64,000 bases of DNA from Haloarcula litorea (lineage in GTDB: Archaea; Halobacteriota; Halobacteria; Halobacteriales; Haloarculaceae): assembly GCF_029338195.1 (NCBI RefSeq), contig NZ_CP119780.1, positions 124,001 to 188,000 of the forward strand, read 5' to 3'. The translations under genes and the position numbers were made by a program. The notes under the pieces were generated by a model. That model searched no databases and had not been told where the DNA came from. It saw only the letters and a list, made by a program, of their open reading frames with translations. Shown one piece after another: positions 1-8,630 of the stretch (within the stretch, counting starts at the first letter, position 1; each line of letters starts with the position of its first letter).

Positions 1-188
1 CTGTTGTGACGACTACGAAGTGAGGCCCACGGGACTGGCTTTAGCGTGTGTTGGTGATAGACGAGTGATTCTTGTGAGCAACGAGAAAGCGAACTGGATC
101 TGCTTGAATTCTATCCTCTGTTGAACAGCGCACTACAAGTCAATAGTTTAGAAACTCTTTTTTCAGTTGATTAGGTGCCTGTCAACAG
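1..188. other. Left-edge non-coding stretch
   Basis: No convincing gene is seen before the hydrolase start. The last 50 bases are AT-rich and probably hold the promoter of the downstream gene. A short run reading CTGTTGAACAGCGC near 118 resembles the ends of intergenic repeats elsewhere in the window, but it is too short to call. Confidence 0.4.
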
Positions 189-1925
189 ATGTCGAACAAC
201 AAGACAATCCTGTTGGTGGCGCTGCTGCTGGTTTTCGGCGGCGGCACACTCGCCTATGTCGTCCAGACTGACGGCGGGAGCATCGAAACGCGAGACGTTC
301 GCTTCGCTGCGTCGAACGGGCAGATGATAGACGGCACACTGTACATTCCACCTGGGGCTACTGCCTCGGATCCTGCACCGGGCGTGGTGGCGATACACGG
401 TTATATCAACACGCGAGAGACACAGTCGCCCTTCGCCATCGAGTTTGCCCGGCGCGGATTCGTCGTCCTCGCGATAGACCAAGCCGGACACGGTCACTCC
501 GATCCGCCGGCCTTCGGGAACGGATTCGGTGGGCCTCCGGCTCTCTCGTATATGCGGTCGCTGGCGTTCGTCGACGACGAAAATATCGGACTGGAGGGCC
601 ACTCGATGGGCGGGTGGGCAAGCGTCTCAGCGGCTGCTGCCCACCCAGATGGGTACGAATCGGTCGTTCTGGAGGGTTCGTCGACGGGGAGTTTCCCGGG
701 CGTGCCAGCTGGCAACGAGACGTTCCCCCGGAACACTGCCGTCGTGTTCAGCGAGTACGACGAGTTCTCGACGCTGATGTGGGGAGTCCCCCACGCGTCG
801 AACGTCGAGCGGAGTGAGAAACTTCAGACGCTGTTTGGCACGAACCAGACAGTCGAGGAGGGACGGACGTATGGAAACGTCGAGGCTGGGACGGCGCGAC
901 GACTGTACACCCCCGCGACGACTCATCCCGGCGACCACCTCTCGACAACAGCCGTCGGTGACGCCATCGAGTGGATGCAGCTCACGCTCGAGGGGGAAGA
1001 CGAGATGCCTCCGGGCAACCAGATCTGGTGGCTGAAGGAACTCGGGACGCTCGCTTCGTTGCTCGGCGGCGTCTTGTTCCTGTTCCCATTCGGGGCGCTG
1101 GTTCTTCGGAATAACCGCCTCTCGTCGGTTTCACGCGAGGTCCCAGACGCTGCAGGGCTGACCGGAAACGGCTGGTACGGGGCCGTCGCCGTCGCCGCGC
1201 TCGTTCCCGTCGTAACCTATTTCCCGCTCAATCTGATCGGACAGGGGTTCGTCCCGACCAACTGGTTCTTCCCCCAGCAGATCACCAACGGTGTGATGGT
1301 GTGGGCACTGGGCAACGGCCTCGTGACTGCCGGCCTGGTTGGGGTGTGGCACTACCGCTCCGACAGAACGACTCTCGCCCAGTATGGCTTCGATACGGGT
1401 GATAGTCGGCAGACACTCCTCCAGTCGGCTGCCGCAGCGGTAACTATCGTCGGTGGTTTCTACGGGCTCCTGGCGGCGGTGGGCTATCTCTTCGACACCG
1501 ACTTCCGCTTCTGGGTGTTCGCGATGAAGCTTCCGACCACCACGCAGTTCCGTATCGCACTGATCTATCTCGTCCCACTGACGCTGTTCTTCCTCGCGTT
1601 AGAGCTGCTGTTGCACGGGCAGCTCAGACGTGGTGATCGGTCCTTCCGGACGGCACTTGGTCAGAACTGGGTCGCCGTCGTCGGCGGATTCATCCTCTTG
1701 TTGCTCGTCCAGTATGGCGTCCTGCTGACCGGGAGTCCGCTCCCCTTCGGTCAGCCACTTCTGACGATCGTCGCCTTCCAGTTCGTCGCGTTGCTCTCCA
1801 TCGTGACTGCCATCTCGACGTATTTCTTCCGGAAAACCGGGCGAGTGTGGGTTGGTGCGTTCGTCAACGCGCTCCTCGTGACGTTCGTGTTGGTCGCTGG
1901 GACTGCAACGCACGCACCGCTATAA
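189..1925 (+). CDS. Alpha/beta hydrolase with C-terminal multi-span membrane domain
   Basis: The first ~25 residues form a signal anchor. Residues ~35-270 are an alpha/beta hydrolase domain with the nucleophile elbow GHSMGG (Ser139) and an AIHG oxyanion-type segment near residue 68. A His in the TTHPGDH stretch is a plausible catalytic base. From ~290 to the end there are about seven to eight hydrophobic spans. The hydrolase domain probably lies outside the membrane; this is inferred from the N-terminal anchor. Catalysis is probably ester, peptide or lipid hydrolysis, but the substrate cannot be read. The ATG at 189 follows an AT-rich stretch. Single-domain hydrolases are the norm, so the long membrane half is the notable part. 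Confidence 0.8.
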   Translation: MSNNKTILLVALLLVFGGGTLAYVVQTDGGSIETRDVRFAASNGQMIDGTLYIPPGATASDPAPGVVAIHGYINTRETQSPFAIEFARRGFVVLAIDQAGHGHSDPPAFGNGFGGPPALSYMRSLAFVDDENIGLEGHSMGGWASVSAAAAHPDGYESVVLEGSSTGSFPGVPAGNETFPRNTAVVFSEYDEFSTLMWGVPHASNVERSEKLQTLFGTNQTVEEGRTYGNVEAGTARRLYTPATTHPGDHLSTTAVGDAIEWMQLTLEGEDEMPPGNQIWWLKELGTLASLLGGVLFLFPFGALVLRNNRLSSVSREVPDAAGLTGNGWYGAVAVAALVPVVTYFPLNLIGQGFVPTNWFFPQQITNGVMVWALGNGLVTAGLVGVWHYRSDRTTLAQYGFDTGDSRQTLLQSAAAAVTIVGGFYGLLAAVGYLFDTDFRFWVFAMKLPTTTQFRIALIYLVPLTLFFLALELLLHGQLRRGDRSFRTALGQNWVAVVGGFILLLLVQYGVLLTGSPLPFGQPLLTIVAFQFVALLSIVTAISTYFFRKTGRVWVGAFVNALLVTFVLVAGTATHAPL

Positions 1926-1967
1926 TCCCGACTGCATCGATTCATCGTTGACCTCGTCGTTTCGGGT

Positions 1968-1994
1968 TTGGCGGCTCTGTTGAAACTCTCGAAT
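1968..1994 (+). repeat. Partial copy of intergenic repeat (GGCTCTGTTGAAA end)
   Basis: The stretch reads GGCGGCTCTGTTGAAACTCTC and matches the left end of the longer repeat at 2804-2866. It lies directly downstream of the hydrolase gene. Only the left end is recognisable. Confidence 0.45.
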
Positions 1995-2027
1995 GGTAAC
2001 AGGGCATACGAATTTGCCGGTGGAATT

Positions 2028-2231
2028 ATGCGTAGGACTGTCTAACTCCACGGTATAGACTTCTCACGCCGTTCCCGGTTCGTCATCTACGAGTCTCTGT
2101 TCATTATCCTCGGATTCGCAATCGCCGCTCAGATCGCGCCCCCAGACGTCTACAGCCAACTACTCGCGACGTTGGTGATCCTCACGATTTCACTCCCACT
2201 TTCCTACTGGCTGGTGTACAAACGTCAGTAA
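2028..2231 (+). pseudogene. Small membrane-protein gene with in-frame stop
   Basis: An ATG at 2028 opens a frame that stops at 2043-2045 after five codons. The same frame then reads on for about 60 codons to a TAA at 2229. It encodes a basic N-terminal patch (SRRSR) and two hydrophobic segments (YESLFIILGFAIAAQI and LATLVILTISLPLSYWL). No alternative start exists after the stop. I read this as a decayed small integral membrane protein; a leaderless non-ATG start cannot be excluded. No family recognised. Confidence 0.4.
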
Positions 2232-2283
2232 CAGAGACACATCCGTTCTAATATTGAGCAACTATATTTTCAGCGATTAGAAA

Positions 2284-2792
2284 ATGGTTAGCTATCTGGG
2301 TATCTCTCGGCAGGACGTCGGAGCAGGCCTCGCTGCCGGCGGGTCAGCTCTCCTTGGTGCCGTCCTGATTAACCTCTGGAACTCCGTCCAGACGTTCAGA
2401 GCCCGCGGATTCAGCTCCGTGAGCTTAGGCGGAGTATCGACAAGGAAGCGAGAACCGCTTTCTCGGGGGTATCTTCGCACCAGTTATCGCTGTGTTCGTC
2501 GGGACCGTTGTCTGGCGCGTGATGATACCGGATGAGCCGAACCCACGCTACGGCGCCGCGGCAGGCGTCGTGTCAGCGTTCGGTACGCTGGTCGTCTTCG
2601 CGGCTTCGATCGGTTTTATGTTCTCTCTGAGACATATTTTCGCTGGCGCGCCCGCTGGTACCATTTCCGAGTTGCTGTTCTTGGCCGTTCTAATCGTTGT
2701 ATTCGGTGGCCTCATTACCGCCCCATCATCACCCACTCGGTGCGCTTGTGGGATACGGCTACGAGCGGTACATCGTAGAAGGCCAAGGGTGA
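2284..2792 (+). pseudogene. Frameshifted membrane-protein gene related to the one at 5038-5604
   Basis: Three consecutive frames together give one membrane protein. Frame one (from ATG 2284) gives a DVGAGLAAGG segment. A second frame from about 2440 to 2725 gives GIFAPVIAVFVGTVVWRV and several more hydrophobic spans. A third frame gives LGALVGYGYERYIVEGQG and stops at 2790-2792. At least two indels are therefore needed. Segment order and wording (RRDVGAG, FVVWRV, SELLFL, GALxGY near the end) match the intact 188-residue protein at 5038, so this is a decayed paralogue. Function unknown. Confidence 0.6.
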
Positions 2793-2803
2793 TTACTGAA
2801 TAC

Positions 2804-2866
2804 GGCTCTGTTGAAACCCTCAGCAGTTGATAGAGCTGACGTGCTCAATAGAGAGCGCGAGTCGGT
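2804..2866 (+). repeat. Intergenic repeat, family member 1
   Basis: The left end reads GGCTCTGTTGAAACCCTCA and the right end GTGCTCAATAGAGAGCGCG, separated by about 24 bases. The same two ends, in inverse orientation, appear at 6431-6501. The right end (AGAGCGC then AGTCGG) also matches the repeat at 14251-14331. It is non-coding and resembles a relic of a small mobile element. Confidence 0.5.
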
Positions 2867-3073
2867 CAGCAACAGCCTGCTGGCAACGAAATTCTGGAGC
2901 TGTCGGGACAGCGCCCCTCACTAAGAAGCCGAGGGCGAGAAGCCAACGCCCCGCGAAACCGTGTAATACTTCTCTTTAGTAGCAATCCTACTTCGAACAC
3001 CCTCATACAGACGTGCAATACACGGTTGTACTCGTGAGAAATATTTTTATATCGGAGTGATCTATCCGGTTCG

Positions 3074-4105
3074 ATGACAGATAATCGGTCGGGTGTCACC
3101 AATCATATCTCGGAGGCAGAGTCGGTTCTCCTGCTGGCTCCGTCCGAGACAGCACCTGACAACCGGGCGTGTATCGACTTCCTGACCCAGTCACCACCCG
3201 ACGAGACGAACGTGTTGAGTGTCACACTCGAAATGACGCCTGACCAGCGGTTGGGCGTCTGGCAGCAGGCCGTCGGGGAGACACTTCCACACCAAACAAC
3301 GATCCTCGACGCACGGCCCGGTACCGATGCGTCGGTCGGCACAGATACGGTCACGTCGGTACCGGAGCTCGAACTCGATGTGTTGCGGCCCTCTGCGGGA
3401 GTCACCGATCTCGGATTGACGATCGCCCGGATACTGGGGGCCTGGAGTGAAACCCCGCGTCCCACACAGGTCTGTCTGCATTCGGTTACGGAACTACTGG
3501 CACGTTTCGACGAGCGGGATGTTGTCGAGCTCATCGCGGGACTGAACGACCTCCAAAACGATCTCGATGTCTGCGCGCATCACCATCTTGATCCGACAGC
3601 CTGTGAGGACTCGGTCTTGCCGACACTGCGCCCACTCTATGATGCCGTGCTCGAACACGACGGTGAGGGCTGGATCGTCTCCGAAGCAACTGATACCGAT
3701 GTCTCACCGTCGTTCCGTCGCACGACACCGCCTCCGGGTGGCACGTCGGTCGTGACGGCCGAGCGGCCCGAGACAATACCGATGCCGTACTCGTTCGATG
3801 GGGTCTTGGACTTACTCTCGGACCCGATCCGGCGGACCATTCTCTACTATCTCAAGGACCGAGACCGCGGCGAGATTTCGCTCGAGACCGTTATTGACGA
3901 TGTCCACAGGCGAGCAACGGCCGTTCCGGCTCGTGATCCACCGGCACGGACCGTGCTCGAGACGAGCTGTCACCACAATCATTTCCCGATGTTAGCGGAG
4001 GCGGGCGTCATCAGGCTCGATCGTGAGGGGGGCACACTCTGGTACGAACCGAACGAGGCACTTGAATCGTGCCTCCGATACGTCGAAACGCTGGAACTCG
4101 GCTAA
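3074..4105 (+). CDS. DUF7504/DUF7344 haloarchaeal regulatory protein
   Basis: This 343-residue protein has two parts. Residues ~15-205 look like the haloarchaeal DUF7504 domain: a degenerate RecA-like fold with VLLLAPS near residue 18, but no intact P-loop. Residues ~245-340 are a winged-helix-like DUF7344 domain, starting FDGVLDLLSDPIRRTILYYL. Proteins of this build are common haloarchaeal putative signalling or transcription factors. The ATG follows an AT-rich promoter-like stretch (ATATTTTTATATCGG at about 3040). It is followed by an opposite-strand HalOD1 gene, so the two converge. DNA targets and signal are unknown. Confidence 0.75.
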   Translation: MTDNRSGVTNHISEAESVLLLAPSETAPDNRACIDFLTQSPPDETNVLSVTLEMTPDQRLGVWQQAVGETLPHQTTILDARPGTDASVGTDTVTSVPELELDVLRPSAGVTDLGLTIARILGAWSETPRPTQVCLHSVTELLARFDERDVVELIAGLNDLQNDLDVCAHHHLDPTACEDSVLPTLRPLYDAVLEHDGEGWIVSEATDTDVSPSFRRTTPPPGGTSVVTAERPETIPMPYSFDGVLDLLSDPIRRTILYYLKDRDRGEISLETVIDDVHRRATAVPARDPPARTVLETSCHHNHFPMLAEAGVIRLDREGGTLWYEPNEALESCLRYVETLELG

Positions 4106-4139
4106 CATCCTGGAGCTATCAGGCGACACACCAGCTACA

Positions 4140-4406
4140 TCAGCAACGCTCGGTTCGGAGGGGGCAGGAGTCAGACGATGAGCCGGACTCAAGTGGCTGG
4201 ATCTCGATGTCGTTCTGGCCGGAAATGGTCACCTCGTATTCCGGCACCTCGAATTTCACAATCTGGGCCGACGATGATTGGTTGACTAAGGTGTTTAGAG
4301 CTTCCGGGTCGATATACTCGTGGAGTATGAAATCCAGGGCTGCTGGCGTCGTGTTTTCCTGTTGAGCGATCCGCTCGAGAATTTCTGACGTAACCGTCTC
4401 GGTCAT
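4140..4406 (-). CDS. HalOD1 output-domain protein
   Basis: This 88-residue protein starts with SEILERIAQQENTTPAALDF and continues LHEYIDPEALNTLV. That is the usual layout of the halobacterial output domain 1 (HalOD1), a small stand-alone output module in haloarchaeal signalling. The C-terminal half is beta-rich with FEVPEYEVTIS. It converges with the DUF7504/DUF7344 gene, suggesting a shared regulatory neighbourhood. The last dozen residues (SSSDSCPLRTERC) look unlike the domain and may be a read-through extension. Its interaction partner is unknown. Confidence 0.75.
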   Translation of the reverse strand: MTETVTSEILERIAQQENTTPAALDFILHEYIDPEALNTLVNQSSSAQIVKFEVPEYEVTISGQNDIEIQPLESGSSSDSCPLRTERC

Positions 4407-4493
4407 ACCACCTCAAAGGCTGGACTGGGTAAATAACCCTCTGTCGAACGATTCGAGCCAGCGAAATCGTGTGGAAAACAGGATGAATCTTAC

Positions 4494-4742
4494 TTACTGG
4501 CTCCTGAACGTCTGGAACAGGTACATACCGGTTCCGAGAGAGAGTCCAGCGAATAATAGTGCTCCAGTGAGCTTGGAGGTGACAGAACTGTTAGCTGAGA
4601 GGTGCCACAGTACAGCAACGACTGTTACAGATAGAATCACACCCCAATCAACAAAGTTGAGGGAACGGTATCTCTCCACAGTATACGACCCTACTGCTGG
4701 CATTAAGGCTGTTACGTCCGTTAGCTGTACTGCGCAGATCAC
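4494..4742 (-). CDS. Possible small two-span membrane protein
   Basis: The 82-residue frame has two clear hydrophobic stretches: WGVILSVTVVAVLWHL and LTGALLFAGLSLGTGMYLF. I recognise no family. It has no close neighbour on its strand. The first ~25 residues look non-native, so the true start may be the Val/Met region further in, or this may be the tail of a lost gene. The overlapping plus-strand frame from 4471 looks like a shadow. Confidence 0.3.
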   Translation of the reverse strand: MICAVQLTDVTALMPAVGSYTVERYRSLNFVDWGVILSVTVVAVLWHLSANSSVTSKLTGALLFAGLSLGTGMYLFQTFRSQ

Positions 4743-4939
4743 CCGCGAACGATTGACCCAACGGCCCCGCTTCGTCGGCGTCGACTGCGTAGCCGGGCCT
4801 AACCAACAGAGCTGCCGGTTCGCCGCCGGATGTTGGTTAGTCTCATCGGGTCGCTGTCGTCCAAGCTGCCGTCCAAAAGATCGAAGCAGCTACTCGGTGG
4901 GCGAATATTCTACCAATCTGATAGCAGCTTCCGAGAGCT

Positions 4940-4966
4940 GTGCTGAATACAGAGGCAGTATACAGC
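4940..4966 (-). repeat. Half copy of the CTCTGTATTCAGC repeat
   Basis: The stretch GCTGAATACAGAGGCAGTATACAGC carries the inverse of CTCTGTATTCAGC, which is also found at 16694 and, with changes, at 15162. It lies in the gene-free stretch before the membrane protein at 5038, in which I see nothing else. Confidence 0.4.
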
Positions 4967-5037
4967 ACTTCGGTTCTGCGTATGGTGCCGGGCACACGGT
5001 ATATTCTTTGAACTAGAGAACAACGTATACACGGAGT

Positions 5038-5604
5038 ATGGAGTTACTCGGGAGAATCGTCGCCGTCTGTAAACAGTACGGCCCGAGCCGGCTTCCGTAC
5101 GCACATCGGCGGGATGTCGGTGCCGGCTATGCGATGGCAACTGTCGCAGCACTCACGACGACGGCGTTTATTCTGGTGACACAACTCGTCGGTATCTCGA
5201 CGATTATGTCCTCGTGGTATGAGGCGTACGATGGACCGCTACTCGAGCAGGTCATCGGAATGATCGCGACGATTCCAGGCGGATTTCTCGCTGGGTTCGT
5301 CGTCTGGCGAGTCCCGAGACTTCGCGTGTGGCGTGGCGTTCCAGCCGGGTTCGCGGCGATGCTCTTGATGTATCTCGCGAGCGCCCTGCTCGATCTCCTG
5401 GTGATATTGCCGCTTCAGCAGTTGGCTGCCGGACCTACCGGGCCGCTGTCGGAGTTTCTCTGGCTGCCGATAGTAGCACCGATCTGGGCGGTGGGCTTCG
5501 CGTATGCTGCGTTCACGACGACGTTCTGGCTCACTTTGCCGGCCGGTGCGCTCGGGGGATACATCCACGAGTACAGTCGAACGGAGTCCATAGCATCGCA
5601 ATAG
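5038..5604 (+). CDS. Four-to-five-span membrane protein of unknown function
   Basis: The 188-residue protein has hydrophobic segments near residues 38-58, 78-98, 105-130 and 140-175. It includes RRDVGAGYAMATVAAL, GGFLAGFVVWRVPRLR and GALGGYIHEYSR. I do not recognise a named family. Gly-rich spans resemble other small haloarchaeal membrane proteins. The decayed gene at 2284-2792 is clearly related in segment order, so the family is duplicated here. The ATG at 5038 follows ACACGGAGT, a weak ribosome-binding-like stretch. Confidence 0.65.
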   Translation: MELLGRIVAVCKQYGPSRLPYAHRRDVGAGYAMATVAALTTTAFILVTQLVGISTIMSSWYEAYDGPLLEQVIGMIATIPGGFLAGFVVWRVPRLRVWRGVPAGFAAMLLMYLASALLDLLVILPLQQLAAGPTGPLSEFLWLPIVAPIWAVGFAYAAFTTTFWLTLPAGALGGYIHEYSRTESIASQ

Positions 5605-5835
5605 CCCAACCGCTGGACGTTCGGTTGGTAGATGACTCCCGATCCTGGGCGAGCGTTGCGTCTGCTGTCGATCTGACCCCTCATCTTGCATTCGTACCCG
5701 GTATGGAGGAATACCTTCTCGAACTCCTCAATTTGTGTCAGTACCGGGATGCCCGATTCGGAGGGGGAGTCAGCACCGTAGATTCACACTTCGTATGACA
5801 GGTAATTTAAACTTCCATCATATACCGGTCACACG

Positions 5836-6345
5836 ATGAGAATCCGCGAGACAGTACTCGGATACACTCCTATAGTACTCATGCTTGGTGGGACGATCCT
5901 TTACTTCGTTCCAGCCACCTGGATCGAACTACCCATCGAAACAGGTACCCTCGGAATGGCCCTGTTTGCACTCGGTGGGCTGTTGTTGTACGCCGGTTGG
6001 TACGACAGGCTCGACATCGAATCAGACACGAGTGCGGATGAAACCACATACAGGTTCGACGCCGAGTCGGACAGGATTGCAGATGACAGCACATCTCCTG
6101 CCCCTGCTCAAACTACTGGGTACCTGGCTACGGTAGGCAATTACGGCCCTTGGATACTCGTCTCGATTGGAGCTGTACTAAGCTGGGGGCAAGTACGTGA
6201 CCCAGATAGAGTGGGTCTGGTGGACAGGGTACCGCTTGAACTACCCTGGGGGGAACAACCGGTAGTTGGGTTCGGATTTATCCTAGCCGGATTAGCGCTG
6301 TTCGTTCTCATCCACGTAGTAATCCCATTTTTCCAGAGCGATTAG
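5836..6345 (+). CDS. Membrane protein with acidic central loop
   Basis: The 169-residue protein has hydrophobic hairpins at ~9-27 and ~38-55. A very acidic loop follows (~58-90, rich in DTSADE and DAESDR). Two more spans lie at ~103-120 and ~145-165, ending in IPFFQSD. This suggests four transmembrane segments with an acidic loop on one face. No family recognised. It stands alone; the next gene is on the other strand beyond a repeat. Confidence 0.6.
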   Translation: MRIRETVLGYTPIVLMLGGTILYFVPATWIELPIETGTLGMALFALGGLLLYAGWYDRLDIESDTSADETTYRFDAESDRIADDSTSPAPAQTTGYLATVGNYGPWILVSIGAVLSWGQVRDPDRVGLVDRVPLELPWGEQPVVGFGFILAGLALFVLIHVVIPFFQSD

Positions 6346-6430
6346 TACGCGATACCCCGTTGACTGTTCAGGCTGGCTGCCACAGGGCGCGCGAACGGTT
6401 ACTATGATAGGCTGCCTCCGTTGGGTTCTG

Positions 6431-6501
6431 TGCGAGATACGCGCTCTCTATTCAGTACACCTTCAACAACCGATCTCCAATTGAGGGTTTCAGCAAGGCC
6501 A
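6431..6501 (-). repeat. Intergenic repeat, family member 2
   Basis: Read on the minus strand this begins TTGCTGAAACCCTCA and ends TGTACTGAATAGAGAGCGCG, matching both ends of the copy at 2804-2866 with a diverged middle. It fills the gap just beyond the 3' end of the Orc1/Cdc6 gene. Confidence 0.5.
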
Positions 6502-6512
6502 AACTAACCGAA

Positions 6513-7466
6513 TCAGACCAGCGAGCGATACACGGTCCCGCGACCGTTCCCGTCACTCTCGATGAGTTCGTACCGCCGGAGGCTCTTGAGGTAGCGTCGC
6601 CGGCTCGGCTTCGATTTCGGCCCATCGACCTGCTGTTCGTACCGTGCGTGGAGCGTGCCGGCGTCGATCTCGCCAGCCTCGCGGATGATGCGGAACAGGT
6701 GGCGCTGGTGAGTCCCCAGCGAGTGAATCTTCTCCTGTATCACGGCCTGCTGGGCGTCCTCCTCGACCGCGTCGACCACCTCGGGCGTCAGTTCCCGCAT
6801 ATCGTGCTCCTCGACGTAGACGGCGGCCCTCCGTAGATGAGCGATCGCCGCGCGAGCGTCGCCGGCTGCGAGGTCGGCGATGTACTCGACGGCGCTGTCG
6901 GCGACACGCGACGCGATCAGCCCGTGGACCACGCGATCGTCGAGGATGTCCACGAGTTCGGCGTGGCTGTACTTGTCGGGGCGAATCGTCTCGGCCGCGC
7001 TCAGCCGCGAGTGGACCTTCTGGTCAAGGTCCGCCCGCCAGCCGTCCTCGTCGGTGGTGATACAGATGAGTTCAACGCCGGGCACCTCACACAACACGTA
7101 GATTGCGTCCGCGTCGATCACCGCGACCTCGTCGAGCACGACGATGAGACTGTCCTCGCACTCCCGGAGCCGGTCGACGGCCACCGACGTGGGAGACCCC
7201 TCACGGCGGAGATCGGCCCCAAGCCCCACATCTCGAACGGCATAGTGCATCACCGCGGCCTTCGAGTTGTCGGCCATCCCGTTGACGTAGGCCCAGCGGA
7301 CCCCGATTTGCTCGGCTTCGAACTGGTTCAGCGTGTACTTCGCGACGGTGGTCTTTCCCGCGCCGGAGGGACCGAAGATGCAGATGTGGTCGCTCCAGCG
7401 AGCCTGGAGCGGCGAGAGTGCCGACGAGAGCTGGCCAATCTGGCCTTCTCGGTGTTGTAGCCACAC
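6513..7466 (-). CDS. orc: Orc1/Cdc6-type origin-recognition AAA+ ATPase
   Basis: The 317-residue protein has an N-terminal HREGQI segment typical of Orc1/Cdc6, a Walker A motif at ~32-40 (GPSGAGKTT) and Walker B near residue 110 (VVLDEV). A GDARAAI sensor-2-type stretch lies near residue 206. A C-terminal winged helix (~245-315) ends SDGNGRGTVYRSLV. It probably binds and marks a replication origin. It is shorter than the usual ~370-410 residues because it starts at a GTG almost at the AAA+ domain. Codons continue upstream in frame without an ATG, so the N-terminus is uncertain. A DUF5789 gene precedes it by 39 bases. Confidence 0.85.
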   Translation of the reverse strand: MWLQHREGQIGQLSSALSPLQARWSDHICIFGPSGAGKTTVAKYTLNQFEAEQIGVRWAYVNGMADNSKAAVMHYAVRDVGLGADLRREGSPTSVAVDRLRECEDSLIVVLDEVAVIDADAIYVLCEVPGVELICITTDEDGWRADLDQKVHSRLSAAETIRPDKYSHAELVDILDDRVVHGLIASRVADSAVEYIADLAAGDARAAIAHLRRAAVYVEEHDMRELTPEVVDAVEEDAQQAVIQEKIHSLGTHQRHLFRIIREAGEIDAGTLHARYEQQVDGPKSKPSRRRYLKSLRRYELIESDGNGRGTVYRSLV

Positions 7467-7505
7467 TCGAGATTGGTGAGTACAGACGGGGGCGTTGCCG
7501 ACCAG

Positions 7506-7793
7506 TCAGAGTGAGAGTTCGGTCTCGCGGAGCACCGTGTCTGAGCGGTCGTCGTAGTGCTTGCGGCCGATGTGGTCGTCCTCCAAGTTAGCCATCACCG
7601 TGCTATGCAGTTCGGTGACGGACGCGTACGCTGTCTCGTCGCCTCGGGTGAGGACTGTCTCGAAATCGCTTGCCTCACCGTTTGGCGACTCGATGGCCAC
7701 ATTCCCGACGGCCTCGATGATCGCTTCCCGATCCATCGGGAAGGAGCATTCCTGTGCGAATAGCTCGCGGGCTTCAGCGGGTTGAAGCGCCAT
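7506..7793 (-). CDS. DUF5789 family small protein
   Basis: This 95-residue acidic protein has CSFPMDREAIIEAVGN near residue 16, VAIESPNGEASDFETVL, and a C-terminal DDHIGRKHYDDRSD. That layout matches the haloarchaeal DUF5789 family (small, often by regulatory or replication genes). The function is unknown. It runs in the same direction as the Orc1/Cdc6 gene with a short gap, so the two may be co-transcribed. ATG at 7793. Confidence 0.65.
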   Translation of the reverse strand: MALQPAEARELFAQECSFPMDREAIIEAVGNVAIESPNGEASDFETVLTRGDETAYASVTELHSTVMANLEDDHIGRKHYDDRSDTVLRETELSL

Positions 7794-7942
7794 CGGATTC
7801 CGGGCTTACTCTTCCCGACGGATACACCTTGGGCTACAGCTGACCTTCCGTATCAACCCAGCACTGTGTCGGTGTCAGGGGGGTCGGATGCAAACGTAGT
7901 GAGTAGTATAGGTGCTCAGATCACGCTGGAATAAATGCAGTT

Positions 7943-7985
7943 CTGTAGTCGACTTCCCCATCAAGTCGTGCATCGGTTAGTGTAG
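7943..7985 (-). terminator. Hairpin 3' element, copy 1
   Basis: The stretch contains GACTT, seven bases, AAGTC, within a 43-base block. The block is repeated at 8773-8817 with about 80 percent identity, including CTGTAG at one end and GTGTAG/GTACAG at the other. Both copies lie just beyond the stop codon of a minus-strand gene, which suggests a terminator or 3' processing element. An ancient mobile repeat is the alternative. Confidence 0.45.
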
Positions 7986-8036
7986 TCGGCCCGCGAATTG
8001 TCCGATACTTCCGGTAAGGGATCGAAGCCGGTATTG

Positions 8037-8630
8037 TCAGAAAAGGCCGCGGAGCCCGACCATCATTACGATAATTGCCAACATAAACACAGTCTGGAGC
8101 AGGCCCCACTGTTGGGCTTTGCCGAACAACACATCGATTCGCTCACTGTCGGGGCTGTCTTTGTTGAGTTCAACTGCCATCTTCGTCGTCACGATGTGGA
8201 GTGGACCGAAGCCGTTGATGAGCATCAGCATACCGATTCCGAGAGAGCCCCACAGCCAAATCGTGGGCTCGGTCCAGTAGCCCAGCAGCGATGCGAGCCC
8301 GATTCCAGAACCGATGACACCGACGCTGAGTGGTTCAGCAACGGCAATCATCTTCGGGATCAGCTGGTGATTGACCGCACCTGCAGCATCGTCGGGGGCC
8401 GCATCAAGAGATGGGCCCAGAACGAACTTGAAAAAGAAGTCAAGGCCAAACCAGAACGCTCCGAGCGTTACGTGGGTGTAGAACATCAGTGATGTGATGC
8501 CCGAGAGATACGCGAGGATCGGGATGCCGATGGTGATGAGAACGGCGGCAATCGTGAACTGCCGATCGGCTAAGTCGACAATAAGTCCGAGTTCTTCTCG
8601 ATGCGATGTCGGCGTACTTGTTGTCGCCAT
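8037..8630 (-). CDS. Multi-span membrane protein, possibly CopD/DUF2269-like
   Basis: From the ATG at 8630 the protein has 197 residues. A TTG seven codons upstream is less likely, since the ATG is followed by a typical hydrophilic start (MATTSTPTSHREEL). There are five hydrophobic spans, at ~25-45, ~48-70, ~95-120, ~130-150 and ~170-190. Conserved-looking residues include HVTLGAFWFGLDFFFKFVLGP and GPLHIVTTKMAVEL. The His plus small-residue pattern resembles CopD- or DUF2269-type membrane proteins, but I am not sure of the family. An AT-rich promoter lies upstream near 8660. Confidence 0.55.
   Translation of the reverse strand: MATTSTPTSHREELGLIVDLADRQFTIAAVLITIGIPILAYLSGITSLMFYTHVTLGAFWFGLDFFFKFVLGPSLDAAPDDAAGAVNHQLIPKMIAVAEPLSVGVIGSGIGLASLLGYWTEPTIWLWGSLGIGMLMLINGFGPLHIVTTKMAVELNKDSPDSERIDVLFGKAQQWGLLQTVFMLAIIVMMVGLRGLF

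Noticed and set aside
4471-5016. 181-codon plus-strand frame
   Set aside because: It runs over a repeat and antisense to a hydrophobic minus-strand frame. Cys/Ser/Arg-rich composition without coding character.
5604-5835. Small frame from ATG 5703 (MEEYLLELLNLCQYRDA)
   Set aside because: Only about 31 codons, with an unlikely ending and no ribosome-binding or promoter signal. Kept out as unsupported.
7794-8036. Possible origin-recognition box (a run reading CAGGGGGGTCGG near 7877)
   Set aside because: One G-run is not enough, and no inverted partner or second copy could be found.
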